Source of the DNA: an uncultured Bacteroidales bacterium
Lineage (GTDB): Bacteria; Bacteroidota; Bacteroidia; Bacteroidales; Muribaculaceae
NCBI GenBank assembly: GCA_902760865.1
Contig: CACWID010000021.1
Coordinates: 1-47,187 of the forward strand
DNA: 47,187 nt
Direction of reading: 5' to 3'
The notes below the pieces were generated by a model, which was not told where the DNA came from, ran no database searches, and saw nothing but the letters and a program-made list of their open reading frames with translations. Both the position numbers and the translations under genes were made by a program. Below are positions 5,931 through 14,418 of this stretch, piece by piece. Every line of letters starts with the position of its first letter. Within the stretch, counting starts at the first letter, position 1.

Positions 5931-8288
5931 ATGTTAAAGAAAAATCTTATTTTTTCGATTGTGCTCATGGTGATGTCGGTACTGTGTGCCAATGCCAGCA
6001 CCTGGAAGATGCATAACTACTATGTGCCCAATAAGATGCAAAACATCTATGATGCCGGCGACAAGGTTTACTACCTGAACAGTAACAGCCTTTTCAGATA
6101 TGACAAGGCTACAGGTATAACTGAAGCTCTGAACAAGCAAAATCTCCTGTCTGACAACCGTATTTCTCAGATTTACTACGATTGGGAAAACCGTTTGCTC
6201 TTCATTGCTTACACCAACTCCAATATCGACGTCATCGATGCCAATGGCAAAGTGACCAATATCCCCAATATCAAGAACATCGTTTCAGTGGTCCACAACT
6301 ACAGCCTGGTACAAGGTGATATCAGCAGTTCCGTGAGCAAGGAAATCAGGGATATCACTTTCGGTGGAGGCATGGCCTATGTAACCTTTGGCTACGGCTA
6401 TGTCACCATCGACGAGAGCACCTTGAAAGTGACCAACACTTATGACCTTGGCCAAAGCATCTGCATCAACTCGGTATGCCTCATGGGCGAGACCCTGATT
6501 ATCCTGTCTAACAACAGGTGCTACTGGGGCGCTCCCGGTGAGACCGACCCGATCAAGAATTACCAAAACAAGACAGGTGATTTTTCCTACGCCAACAGGA
6601 AAACATACCCCTTGAGCGATAATTCTTTCTTTATCTACGGTGCAAGTGGCGGTGTTTACAGATGTGATTTCGAAACGGGAAGCCCTGTCACCACAAGGGT
6701 TTCAACTGGTAGCGTTACCTCAATTCAGAAGTGTCCTAGTGGTTTTTATGCCAACTTTGTCGGCGTTAAAGCTTATCAGATCATTAATGCTACAGGTACT
6801 TCCTCTAGCCAGTATTCTGAGCTGGCCATCTTGAGCTCCGACCCGCTGGGTGACGGCACTGTCTGGATGACCGATGCCAACGGCCTCCACATCCAGGGCA
6901 GCACCGACTACCACATGATTAACTCTGTTACGACCGATGAACCGTTCTGGCTGCGCTATAACGGTGTACTCAACAAGCTCTATGTCGGCGTTACCGGTCC
7001 CAACAAGATTTACAACACTTCGGGCGTAGGCGTTGCCAACGTCATCAACACCTATGACGGCAACACTTGGGCTAATGCTACGGCCTACACCTCATCCGGT
7101 GCCGGTTACCAATTTGAGTTCAACCCCACTGATCCCCACATGTATGTCCGTGCCGGTTGGTCAAATGGTGTCCACAAGGTGAGGGACGATGTCCGTATCA
7201 CCAACTACACCAGCAATAATTCTTTGATCAGCAATGTGAAACCGACGCCCTGCTTTGACAAGTACGGAAACCTGTGGGTGGTAAGTTCCTATAATGCTCC
7301 CGCCAATCCCGGCGTCGTTCTCACCCGTGACAAGGTCAACAAGACTACCGTTACCAAGACCGACTGGTTTGTACCCACTGGCCTGCAGCAGCTCAACACA
7401 GTGTCGATGCAGCGCTCCCGCTTTATCGTTTCGAAAAAGACCAACCTGAAGATCTTCACCGACGGTGACTTCCCCACGCTCGCTACTGGTGCCGGCTATA
7501 TCTGGTGCTGGGACAACGGCAACGAGGATCCCACTGTTGATACCTACCAGCTGTCCAAGATTGCCCATTTCGTCGATCAGGACAACAGACAGATTGACTG
7601 GGTACACATCAATGCCCTCGAGGAGGACCGCGACGGCAATATTTGGGTAGGCCATGATGCCGGTGTCTTCATGTTCAACCCCTCTGTCGCATTCGACCTG
7701 ATGCCTCGCGCAACCCGTCCCTATACCAGCAAGTTTAGCGAGGGTAAAGGTTTCCTGTGCGACACCTACATGGTCTATGACATCGGTATTGACCGCGAGA
7801 ACAACAAGTGGATTGCCACCAACGGCAACGGTTTGTACTATGCTTCGCCCGATGGCAGTGAGGTTTACAATCACTTCACGATTGAGAACAGCGACATTCC
7901 CAGCGATGTCGTCTATAGCGTGGAGTGCGACACGGTCAACAACCGCGTGTACATCTTTACTGACAACGGATTTGCTGAGTTTATCGAGGCCGGTGACGCT
8001 CCTGCTCTCAATTTCGACAATGTCTATGCGTTCCCCAACCCCGTTGAGCCCAACTTCACGGGTATGATCAAGATTACCAATCTGATGGAGAACTCCTACG
8101 TGACCGTAACCGACCACGACGGCAACACCGTGGCACAGTTCGGTCCCGTGATGGGTAGCGCATTGTGGGACGGCAGCGGTGCCGACGGCGAGCGACTGCC
8201 CACCGGTGTTTACAACATCTATGCGGCCAAGGGCGCACAACCAGCAACAACCGGCACGCCCCACGCTACGTTGATGATCATCAAGTAA
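5931..8288 (+). CDS. porZ: PorZ-like type IX secretion beta-propeller protein
   Basis: A 785-residue exported protein with a signal peptide at about 1-22 (MLKKNLIFSIVLMVMSVLCANA). Repeated blades of the two-component-regulator-propeller type run from about 30 to 680 (for example NLLSDNRISQIYYDWENRL, NIWVGHDAGVFMF, NKWIATNGNGLYY). A C-terminal beta-sandwich of about 85 residues starts at VYAFPNPVEP and contains GERLPTGVYNIYAA. The length, two-propeller layout and this C-terminal domain match PorZ of Porphyromonas gingivalis (about 776 aa), a surface component of the type IX secretion attachment complex. The C-terminal domain also resembles type IX sorting domains, so a propeller protein that is itself a cargo is the alternative. 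It is flanked by unrelated genes, so context adds nothing. The start at 5931 is chosen because the longer frame places the signal peptide internally. Confidence 0.75.
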   Translation: MLKKNLIFSIVLMVMSVLCANASTWKMHNYYVPNKMQNIYDAGDKVYYLNSNSLFRYDKATGITEALNKQNLLSDNRISQIYYDWENRLLFIAYTNSNIDVIDANGKVTNIPNIKNIVSVVHNYSLVQGDISSSVSKEIRDITFGGGMAYVTFGYGYVTIDESTLKVTNTYDLGQSICINSVCLMGETLIILSNNRCYWGAPGETDPIKNYQNKTGDFSYANRKTYPLSDNSFFIYGASGGVYRCDFETGSPVTTRVSTGSVTSIQKCPSGFYANFVGVKAYQIINATGTSSSQYSELAILSSDPLGDGTVWMTDANGLHIQGSTDYHMINSVTTDEPFWLRYNGVLNKLYVGVTGPNKIYNTSGVGVANVINTYDGNTWANATAYTSSGAGYQFEFNPTDPHMYVRAGWSNGVHKVRDDVRITNYTSNNSLISNVKPTPCFDKYGNLWVVSSYNAPANPGVVLTRDKVNKTTVTKTDWFVPTGLQQLNTVSMQRSRFIVSKKTNLKIFTDGDFPTLATGAGYIWCWDNGNEDPTVDTYQLSKIAHFVDQDNRQIDWVHINALEEDRDGNIWVGHDAGVFMFNPSVAFDLMPRATRPYTSKFSEGKGFLCDTYMVYDIGIDRENNKWIATNGNGLYYASPDGSEVYNHFTIENSDIPSDVVYSVECDTVNNRVYIFTDNGFAEFIEAGDAPALNFDNVYAFPNPVEPNFTGMIKITNLMENSYVTVTDHDGNTVAQFGPVMGSALWDGSGADGERLPTGVYNIYAAKGAQPATTGTPHATLMIIK

Positions 8289-8365
8289 CTCTATTTACCA
8301 TCAAGTGAGGTGACTAATCAATCCAGAACTTGAGATTAATGGTTAATTTAGGGTAAGTAATATCT

Positions 8366-8398
8366 AAGAGGGCATGCTACATGATGGCATGCCTTCTT
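8366..8398 (+). terminator. Hairpin after the porZ-like gene
   Basis: AAGAGGGCATGC (8366-8377) pairs with GCATGCCTTCTT (8387-8398): 12 bp with one G.T pair and a 9-nt loop, 77 nt after the porZ-like stop codon. The T-tract is weak. It overlaps an in-frame upstream ATG of the next gene (8381), which argues for the start at 8444. Confidence 0.5.
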
Positions 8399-8443
8399 AT
8401 CAAATGGATATCGCCTCCACGATATAACGCGACAGACCGACCG

Positions 8444-9889
8444 ATGCTATTCAACTCGTTCACATTCATGATTTTCTTGCCAGTGGTGTTCTTGCTCTAC
8501 TGGTTCGTCTTCAGGAAGCTGAGGTGGCAGAATCTGCTCATCCTCGTGGCGAGTTACGTCTTCTATGGCTGGTGGGACTGGCGTTTCCTCATCCTCATCG
8601 TCATCACATCGGCGAGCAGCTTTGCCAGCGGCTTGCTCATCAAGCACTATGAGGGACGGCGCACCTGCCAGCGTGCAGTCAGTGCTGCCAATATCGTTCT
8701 CAACCTGGGCATCCTGGGCGCCTTCAAGTACTTCAACTTCTTTGCCGGGAGCCTGGCATCCCTGCTGGCGACGTTCGGCCTGACAGTGGACTGGCCCACG
8801 CTGCACATCATCCTGCCCGTGGGAATCTCATTCTACACTTTCCAGGCCCTGAGTTACTCCATCGATGTGTATGCCCGCCGCATCGAGCCGACCCGTGACC
8901 CGATCGCGTTCTTCTCGTTCATCAGCTTCTTCCCGCAGCTGGTGGCGGGCCCCATCGAGCGTGCGACCAGCCTGTTGCCCCAGATGCTGCGTGAGCGTTC
9001 CTTCGACTACGCCGTGGCGGTTGATGGCATGCGCCAGATGCTGTGGGGATTTTTCAAGAAACTGATTATTGCCGACGGCTGTGCAGAGGTGGTAAACCGC
9101 ATGTGGGACGGCATGGAGGGCGCCAGCGGCTCGATGCAGCTAGTTGCCTCACTGCTGTTCACTTTCCAGATTTATGCCGATTTCTCGGGCTACAGTGACA
9201 TCGCCATCGGCTGTGCCAAACTGTTCGGCATCCGCCTGACGACCAACTTCAGGGTACCTTATTTCTCGCGCAACGTGAGGGAATTCTGGCGCCGCTGGCA
9301 CATTACGTTGATGAACTGGTTTACCCAGTATGTCTATTTCCCGCTGGGTGGCAGTCGCCGCGGTCGCGCCCGGACGATTCTCAACACCGTCATTGTGTTT
9401 GCGCTGAGCGGACTGTGGCACGGTGCGGACTGGACCTTTGTCCTGTGGGGACTCTACCATGCCCTGCTGTTCATTCCGCTCATCATCCTGGGACGTGGCA
9501 AGGAGAAAGACACCGTCGCCCACGGCAGGATGCTGCCTTCGCCCGGAGAGTTCCTGTCGATGCTGGTGACGTTTGTACTCATCAACTTCGGATGGATCCT
9601 GTTCCGCGCGCCTGACATTGCCGGTTTTGCCACCTTCATGTCGCACCTGATGTCACCGTCCCTGTTTTCCGTTAACGGCCTGTCGATGCAGATGGCCCAG
9701 ATGCTCCTGTGGTGCGCCGGCCTGCTGCTTGTCGAGTGGATGCAGCGTGAACGCGAGCATGTGCTGCAGATCGACGGCTACCGCATCTTTGCCTCACAGT
9801 GGGTGCGTCTTGCGTTATATGCGGTGATGGTTGCTCTCATCTTCTACTTTGCCGGCAAGGTACAGACTTTTATCTATTTCCAGTTCTAG
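8444..9889 (+). CDS. AlgI-like MBOAT family O-acyltransferase
   Basis: A 481-residue polytopic membrane protein with about 11 hydrophobic segments. It has the AlgI/DltB-type MBOAT signatures SYVFYGWWDWRFL near the N-terminus, ISFYTFQALSYSID and QLVAGPIERA in the middle, FRVPYFSRNVREFWRRWH, and the active-site sequence SGLWHGADWTFVLWGLYHA with the conserved His at residue 326. The family moves acetyl groups from a cytoplasmic donor across the membrane for O-acetylation of surface or secreted polysaccharide. The SGNH/AlgJ-like gene starts 14 nt downstream, the usual two-part arrangement. The start at 8444 begins the protein directly at the first family motif; a longer frame from 8381 would run through a hairpin. 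The acetylated polymer is unknown. Confidence 0.93.
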   Translation: MLFNSFTFMIFLPVVFLLYWFVFRKLRWQNLLILVASYVFYGWWDWRFLILIVITSASSFASGLLIKHYEGRRTCQRAVSAANIVLNLGILGAFKYFNFFAGSLASLLATFGLTVDWPTLHIILPVGISFYTFQALSYSIDVYARRIEPTRDPIAFFSFISFFPQLVAGPIERATSLLPQMLRERSFDYAVAVDGMRQMLWGFFKKLIIADGCAEVVNRMWDGMEGASGSMQLVASLLFTFQIYADFSGYSDIAIGCAKLFGIRLTTNFRVPYFSRNVREFWRRWHITLMNWFTQYVYFPLGGSRRGRARTILNTVIVFALSGLWHGADWTFVLWGLYHALLFIPLIILGRGKEKDTVAHGRMLPSPGEFLSMLVTFVLINFGWILFRAPDIAGFATFMSHLMSPSLFSVNGLSMQMAQMLLWCAGLLLVEWMQREREHVLQIDGYRIFASQWVRLALYAVMVALIFYFAGKVQTFIYFQF

Positions 9890-9903
9890 AGCGCATTTGA
9901 GCC

Positions 9904-10947
9904 ATGAAGAAGTTCCTCATCAAGATATCCTACACCGTGTTGCCCGTCTGGCTGTTGCTGGTCGGCATGGCCATCTATCTGTCGGTGACCGGAGACAACT
10001 CGGGCGACCTGATGCGACTGGGCCTTATCGATGGCGGACCGGAGTATTCCGACTCCATCATCGCTGCCGACGCTTTACCCGAGGTGTACTACGGGAGCCT
10101 GGAAAATGACAGCCTCATGGCTATGGACACCTGCGACGTGGTGGTCATCGGCGACTCTTTCTCTCACGGCGGAGGCGTCGGCAAGCAGGGAGACTTCGTC
10201 AACTTTTTGGCACACGACAGTGGCCGTCGCGTGGTTGTCTATACTCCGGCCGGCGATGCACAGGCCAGCCCGATGCAGATGGCCTATGATGCGCTGCGGC
10301 TGGGCATTATCGACTCCACGCATGTCAGGAACCTGGTCGTGCAGGAGGTAGAGCGCTATCAGGTGGGCCGCCATAGCTCATTTGTTGACAACCACACGGC
10401 GATGCCCCAAGCCCCTGAGGACGCAGCTGAGGCTACCGCGGCTGTACAGGCTAAGGACTCCAGCCCGCTGATGCGCGTCAAGGACTATGTGTTCTACCGC
10501 TTCTTCGGTGCCAATCCCATCTACAAGTGCCGGCTGTCCCGACCGATGTTCAGCAGCAAGGAGCCCGACATGCTCTACTTCTATAACGACGACGTGAAAC
10601 TGGGCTTTGACGTCAACGGCGACCAGCAGCAGTCCATCAAGTATTGCTACGGTAAACTCATTGAGGAAGCACGGAAGTGCGGTGTCAACCTGGTGATTGT
10701 GGTAGCCTGTGACAAGTATGATATGTACCAGGAATTCATCGTCGATAACCCCTACCCTGCCAAAACGCTCAACGAGGACATCGAGCGATGGATGTCTTCA
10801 GAACTCAAGCATTTTGTCTTCACCAAGCGCGTGCTTCACCCCCTCGTGGAGCAGGGCGTGAAGGATGTGTATCTGTTTAACGACACCCACTGGTCCCCGG
10901 CCTCGTCACGGCTCGTTGCCCGAGAGGTCATCAACCGACTCAAGTGA
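9904..10947 (+). CDS. AlgJ/AlgX-like SGNH-fold acetyltransferase partner
   Basis: A 347-residue protein with one N-terminal membrane anchor (about 10-30) and a periplasmic SGNH-hydrolase-like domain. The nucleophile motif is VVVIGDSFSHGGG with Ser85, and the second catalytic block is FNDTHWS with Asp327 and His329, the D-x-H arrangement of the AlgJ/AlgX/DltD-like superfamily. It probably accepts acetyl groups delivered by the MBOAT protein encoded 14 nt upstream and transfers them to a polysaccharide in the periplasm. About 15 residues around 160-180 are rich in Ala, Glu and Pro and probably form a disordered loop. The stop codon overlaps the ATG of the next gene by one base (TGATG), so the three genes are translationally coupled. 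Confidence 0.85.
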   Translation: MKKFLIKISYTVLPVWLLLVGMAIYLSVTGDNSGDLMRLGLIDGGPEYSDSIIAADALPEVYYGSLENDSLMAMDTCDVVVIGDSFSHGGGVGKQGDFVNFLAHDSGRRVVVYTPAGDAQASPMQMAYDALRLGIIDSTHVRNLVVQEVERYQVGRHSSFVDNHTAMPQAPEDAAEATAAVQAKDSSPLMRVKDYVFYRFFGANPIYKCRLSRPMFSSKEPDMLYFYNDDVKLGFDVNGDQQQSIKYCYGKLIEEARKCGVNLVIVVACDKYDMYQEFIVDNPYPAKTLNEDIERWMSSELKHFVFTKRVLHPLVEQGVKDVYLFNDTHWSPASSRLVAREVINRLK

Positions 10948-11408
10948 TGGACATCAACTCCCCGGAATTCTATACCCTGGCCTTTGTAGTGGCAATGGCA
11001 CTCGTGGCCCTGCTCATGGGACGACGTGAGAAGCGTCCTCCCAGCACCTATATCGAGCAGTTACACACGGCCCCCGACGACGACCCTGAGGCGGAGGATA
11101 TCCTTTATCTGGAGCCCGCTGAAGGCGGCAAAATGCTGCTGCGACGCACCGGGATCACCCTGGGCGCCGAGGAGACGGCCAACCTGGTCATCACCATCCA
11201 GGAGGACAACTGCAGCATCGTTGAGAAGAAGGGTGTCAGGAAAAGAGGCGTCAAGGGTGAGCCTGTCAAGGGTGAAGCGAGGCTTAAGTGTCTGCGGCCC
11301 GGACACAAGTACCGCGTCCGCTACGAGAGCCAGCTCACCAGCGCCTGGGCTTCATTCACGCTGGACACGAACAAGCGCGACACCTTGCAGATACCGCTGA
11401 AATACTAA
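10947..11408 (+). CDS. Small membrane-anchored protein of the O-acetylation operon
   Basis: A 153-residue protein that starts at the ATG overlapping the preceding stop codon (TGATG at 10945-10949); a GTG one codon earlier is less likely. One membrane helix lies at about 8-27 (YTLAFVVAMALVALLMG), followed by an acidic linker and a beta-rich C-terminal domain (about 95-153) that ends in a fibronectin- or Ig-like pattern. A local basic duplication, GVRKRGVKGEPVKGEA, interrupts the domain. I do not recognise the family. Its position as third gene suggests an accessory or structural role in polysaccharide O-acetylation, which is inference only. It ends 46 nt before the end of the convergent acyltransferase gene. 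Confidence 0.75.
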   Translation: MDINSPEFYTLAFVVAMALVALLMGRREKRPPSTYIEQLHTAPDDDPEAEDILYLEPAEGGKMLLRRTGITLGAEETANLVITIQEDNCSIVEKKGVRKRGVKGEPVKGEARLKCLRPGHKYRVRYESQLTSAWASFTLDTNKRDTLQIPLKY

Positions 11409-11454
11409 AACAAATACGTTTATTAATGTATGGGAGCTGGTGCGCCGGTTGCCC

Positions 11455-12501
11455 TTACTTGATGCTGCCGCGGGACTTGCCCAGCATCCAGGGGAAATAG
11501 CGCTCCACAATGAGTGCCAACGGATAAAGGATGAGCATGACGACGAAGCCGATGACAAACTTCCACAGAATATTTTCATCAAGTTGCTCGGGGCCGACAA
11601 GCCTGGAGACAATCATCTTCATGATGCCGATCAGGTAATTCTGAAGTCCCAGGAAGGTAATGCCTGTGATGGCCACATTACGCGCCACGCGACTGGGGCC
11701 GAACACCGAGGCCACCCACTTGCACAGCGAGACATAGAGCGGGATGAAGAGCAGCGATGCCAATGGGGCGAGGACATAGGCCAGTCCGGGCTCCATATCC
11801 ACCGGGGCAATTATCAGGAACGCCATGCTTGCTGCAGTCGCCAGCAGCATGACCAGTACTGTCACAGGCCCTGATACGGCAGGACGCGCGTCATTGTCCC
11901 ACTTCAGTCCGGACAGCGAAACAGAATCCACCAGCCGCTTGCAGCAGTTGCCGAAGGCGAACAGCGGCATGTACAGCAGCGCGCGGTCAAAGTTCCAGTA
12001 GCGCATCCAGTCCACGTCGGGCAGGACGAGCAACGACAAGCACAACAGCACCGCGACGACAAACGGCCAGTAGCCGCTCAGGTAGCGCCTAATGGGATAG
12101 TAGATGAGTTGCAGGGTAAACATCGTGGCCAGAAACCAGAACGGAGCGACAACGACGTCAGGACGGCCCTTAATGAACTGCCATAGCGGTGTAAGTTTGT
12201 CAATGGCCATCTCCTCGGGACCGGCCATGCGACGGCCTACGACGAGCCACAATGCATAGAAGACGATGAAGAATGTGGTGTAAGGAACCAACAGTTGACG
12301 GGCACGCTGACGCAGAAAAGTGAAGAAATCCTTCTGCTTGGCTATGTTGAACAGGTAGCCCGAGGCAAAAAAGAACATCGGCATGCCGACATAGATGAGT
12401 GCCTGCTCATGTGAGGGCTCATACCGCGGCGGGGAGTGGTGAAACACCACAAGCGCCATCGCGATAAACTTCATGTAGTCAATCCATGCCTTTCTTTCCA
12501 T
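11455..12501 (-). CDS. Acyltransferase family 3 (OafA/NodX-like) membrane protein
   Basis: A 348-residue polytopic protein that opens with ERKAWIDYMKFIAMALVVFHHS, the family-3 acyltransferase signature in which the DYMK Lys and the VFHH His pair are typical. MPMFFFASGYLF (about 39-50) is the second conserved block, and about ten membrane segments follow. Members transfer acetyl or other acyl groups to sugars of lipopolysaccharide, capsule or exported glycans. It is convergent with the MBOAT/SGNH operon, so two unrelated O-acylation chemistries lie side by side. It is downstream of serS but separated by a 100-bp gap with a long palindrome, so it probably has its own transcript or depends on read-through. 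Confidence 0.9.
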   Translation of the reverse strand: MERKAWIDYMKFIAMALVVFHHSPPRYEPSHEQALIYVGMPMFFFASGYLFNIAKQKDFFTFLRQRARQLLVPYTTFFIVFYALWLVVGRRMAGPEEMAIDKLTPLWQFIKGRPDVVVAPFWFLATMFTLQLIYYPIRRYLSGYWPFVVAVLLCLSLLVLPDVDWMRYWNFDRALLYMPLFAFGNCCKRLVDSVSLSGLKWDNDARPAVSGPVTVLVMLLATAASMAFLIIAPVDMEPGLAYVLAPLASLLFIPLYVSLCKWVASVFGPSRVARNVAITGITFLGLQNYLIGIMKMIVSRLVGPEQLDENILWKFVIGFVVMLILYPLALIVERYFPWMLGKSRGSIK

Positions 12502-12502
12502 T

Positions 12503-12591
12503 CCAGGTATTAGGCTTTAGGTATTAGGCTTTAGGTGATAGGTGCTTGGCCACACATTTCCTAGCACCTAACACCTAAAGCCTAAAGCCTT
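12503..12591. repeat. 7-bp arrays forming a long palindrome 3' of serS
   Basis: From about 12508 six 7-bp units of the form nTTAGGn follow each other, and from 12560 to 12591 the complementary pattern CCTAnnn recurs with the same 7-bp period. AGGCTTTAGGT (12526-12536) pairs with 12573-12583, and TAGGTGCT (12539-12546) pairs with 12563-12570. The structure sits 17 nt after the serS stop codon (minus strand) and probably acts as its 3' end. The AGGCTTTAGG core is shared with the palindrome after lysS. Confidence 0.65.
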
Positions 12592-12600
12592 GTTATCATA

Positions 12601-13872
12601 TCAATCGATGATGTCAAAGCCCGTGTAGCGCTGCAGGGCAGCGGGGATGCGGATACCCTCGGGCGTCTGGTTGTTCTCGAGCAGGGCAGCGACAATGCGC
12701 GGCAGGGCCAGAGCCGAACCATTAAGGGTGTGGCACAGGTGGGGCTTCTTGTCGTCACCGCGATAGCGGCACTTCAGGCGGTTGGCCTGATAGGTCTCAA
12801 AGTTAGAGACGCTGCTCACCTCGAGCCAGCGCTGCTGGGCGCCAGACCATACCTCAAAGTCAAAAGTGATGGCGCTGGTGAAGCTCATGTCACCGCCGCA
12901 CAGGCGCAGGATGTGCCACGGCAGCTCCAGCTTCTCGAGCAGGGACTGTACGTGGTCCTTCATCTCCTCGAGCGCAGCATAGGAGTTCTCGGGCTTCTCG
13001 ATGCGTACGATCTCAACTTTGTCGAATTGGTGCAGGCGGTTGAGTCCGCGCACGTCCTTGCCATAGGATCCGGCCTCACGGCGGAAACATGCCGAGTAAG
13101 CACAATTCTTCTTGGGCAGTTCCTCCTGGGGGATGATGACGTCACGGTACATGTTGGTCACGGGAACCTCGGCGGTGGGAATGAGATAGAAGTTGTCCAC
13201 CTGGCAGTGGTACATCTGTCCCTCCTTGTCGGGCAACTGGCCTGTACCCAGGCCCGATGCCTCGTTGACCACGAGAGGAGGCTCAACCTCGAGATATCCG
13301 GCCTTGCCTGCCTCGTCGAGGAAGAATTGTATCAGCGCGCGCTGCAGGCGGGCACCCTTGCCCACATAGACGGGGAATCCGGCACCCGTGATCTTGACAC
13401 CCAGGTCAAAGTCGATGAGGTTATATTTCTTGGCCAGGTCCCAGTGCGGCAGGGCATCCTCGCCCAGTTCCGGCATCTTGCCGCCGGTCTTCTCGACGAT
13501 GTTGTCCTCGGCAGTCTTGCCCTCGGGAACGCCGCTATAGGGGACGTTGGGGACACTCAGCAGGATGTTGTTGATCTCCTGCTGAGCGGCACTCAGGTTA
13601 TCATCAATCTCCTTGTTGGCAGTCTTGAGCTCGGCTACCTGAGACTTGACGGCCTCAGCCTCGTCACGGTTGCCCTGCTTCATGAGGGCACCGATCTGGG
13701 CAGCCATCTTATTGAGGACAGCGGCATTGTCATCGCGCTGTTTCTGCAAAGCACGGCGCTGCTTGTCCAGTTCCACAATGCGCATGATGGGTTCACGCCC
13801 ATCAAATTGCTTGACGGCGAGGCGGCGAATCACCTCCTCGGGGTCCTGGTTGATGAGTTGTAAAGTCAGCAT
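12601..13872 (-). CDS. serS: Seryl-tRNA synthetase (class II)
   Basis: Charges tRNA-Ser and tRNA-Sec with serine in the cytoplasm. The 423-residue length is normal. The N-terminal long antiparallel coiled coil that reads the tRNA variable arm spans about 30-100. Class II motif 2 is ACFRREAGSYGKDVRG (about 264-279) and motif 3 is LNGSALALPRIVAALLEN (about 385-402). The start MLTLQLINQDPEEVIRRL is typical. It lies last in the long minus-strand run, 72 bp after yqeY, a gap filled with a 7-bp array, so it may be read through from the division operon or have its own promoter. No TAnnTTTG box is visible in the gap. Confidence 0.98.
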   Translation of the reverse strand: MLTLQLINQDPEEVIRRLAVKQFDGREPIMRIVELDKQRRALQKQRDDNAAVLNKMAAQIGALMKQGNRDEAEAVKSQVAELKTANKEIDDNLSAAQQEINNILLSVPNVPYSGVPEGKTAEDNIVEKTGGKMPELGEDALPHWDLAKKYNLIDFDLGVKITGAGFPVYVGKGARLQRALIQFFLDEAGKAGYLEVEPPLVVNEASGLGTGQLPDKEGQMYHCQVDNFYLIPTAEVPVTNMYRDVIIPQEELPKKNCAYSACFRREAGSYGKDVRGLNRLHQFDKVEIVRIEKPENSYAALEEMKDHVQSLLEKLELPWHILRLCGGDMSFTSAITFDFEVWSGAQQRWLEVSSVSNFETYQANRLKCRYRGDDKKPHLCHTLNGSALALPRIVAALLENNQTPEGIRIPAALQRYTGFDIID

Positions 13873-13883
13873 TTCTTCGTTTT

Positions 13884-13923
13884 TAGTCGATAGTCACTAG
13901 TCATTAGTCACTAGTCGCTAGTC
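13884..13923. repeat. TAGTCnn heptamer array
   Basis: Five full 7-bp units and one partial unit, each beginning TAGTC, run without interruption from 13884 to 13923 between yqeY and serS. The two variable positions are GA, AC, AT, AC and GC. This is the cleanest of the 7-bp arrays in the window. Confidence 0.85.
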
Positions 13924-13944
13924 TTTATTTTCTGGTTGTTTTTG

Positions 13945-14400
13945 TTAGTTAGCGGATAACAGCTCTTTGACCTTGGCACTGATGGCACGCCCCTCGGCAC
14001 GACCAGCCAGCTGCTTGGTGGCGATACCCATCACCTTGCCCATGTCCTTCATGCTGGTTGCACCAGTCTGTTCAATCACTTGCTTGATGTGGGCCGTGAG
14101 TTCCTCATCAGTCATCTGTTTGGGCAGGAACTCCTCGATGACCGATGCCTGCAGCAATTCCACATCGGCCAGATCCTGACGGTTCTGGTCGATGTAAATC
14201 TGGGCACTCTCCTTGCGCTGCTTGGCCATACGGACGAGCACCTTCAAGGCATTCTCGTCGCTCACCTCGCCATCGTTGCCGGGAGCCGTCTTGATGATCA
14301 GGAACTCGGCCTTGATGCCCCTAAGGGCTTCCAGGCGTCCCTTGTCATGAGCCTTCATGGCCTCCTTGATGCCATTGTTGACTTGTTCAAAGATGCTCAT
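13945..14400 (-). CDS. GatB/YqeY domain protein
   Basis: A 151-residue cytoplasmic protein of the YqeY family, of normal length. Typical features are the start SIFEQVNNGIKEAMKAHDK, the central FLPKQMTDEELTAHIKQ, and the C-terminal MKDMGKVMGIATKQLAGRAEG. The fold is shared with the C-terminal tRNA-binding region of the GatB amidotransferase subunit, but the cellular role of the free protein is not settled. It begins 18 nt after the ftsZ stop codon and is probably the last tightly linked gene of the dcw operon. Confidence 0.93.
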   Translation of the reverse strand: MSIFEQVNNGIKEAMKAHDKGRLEALRGIKAEFLIIKTAPGNDGEVSDENALKVLVRMAKQRKESAQIYIDQNRQDLADVELLQASVIEEFLPKQMTDEELTAHIKQVIEQTGATSMKDMGKVMGIATKQLAGRAEGRAISAKVKELLSAN

Positions 14401-14418
14401 AATCGGTCTCCTCCCTTA

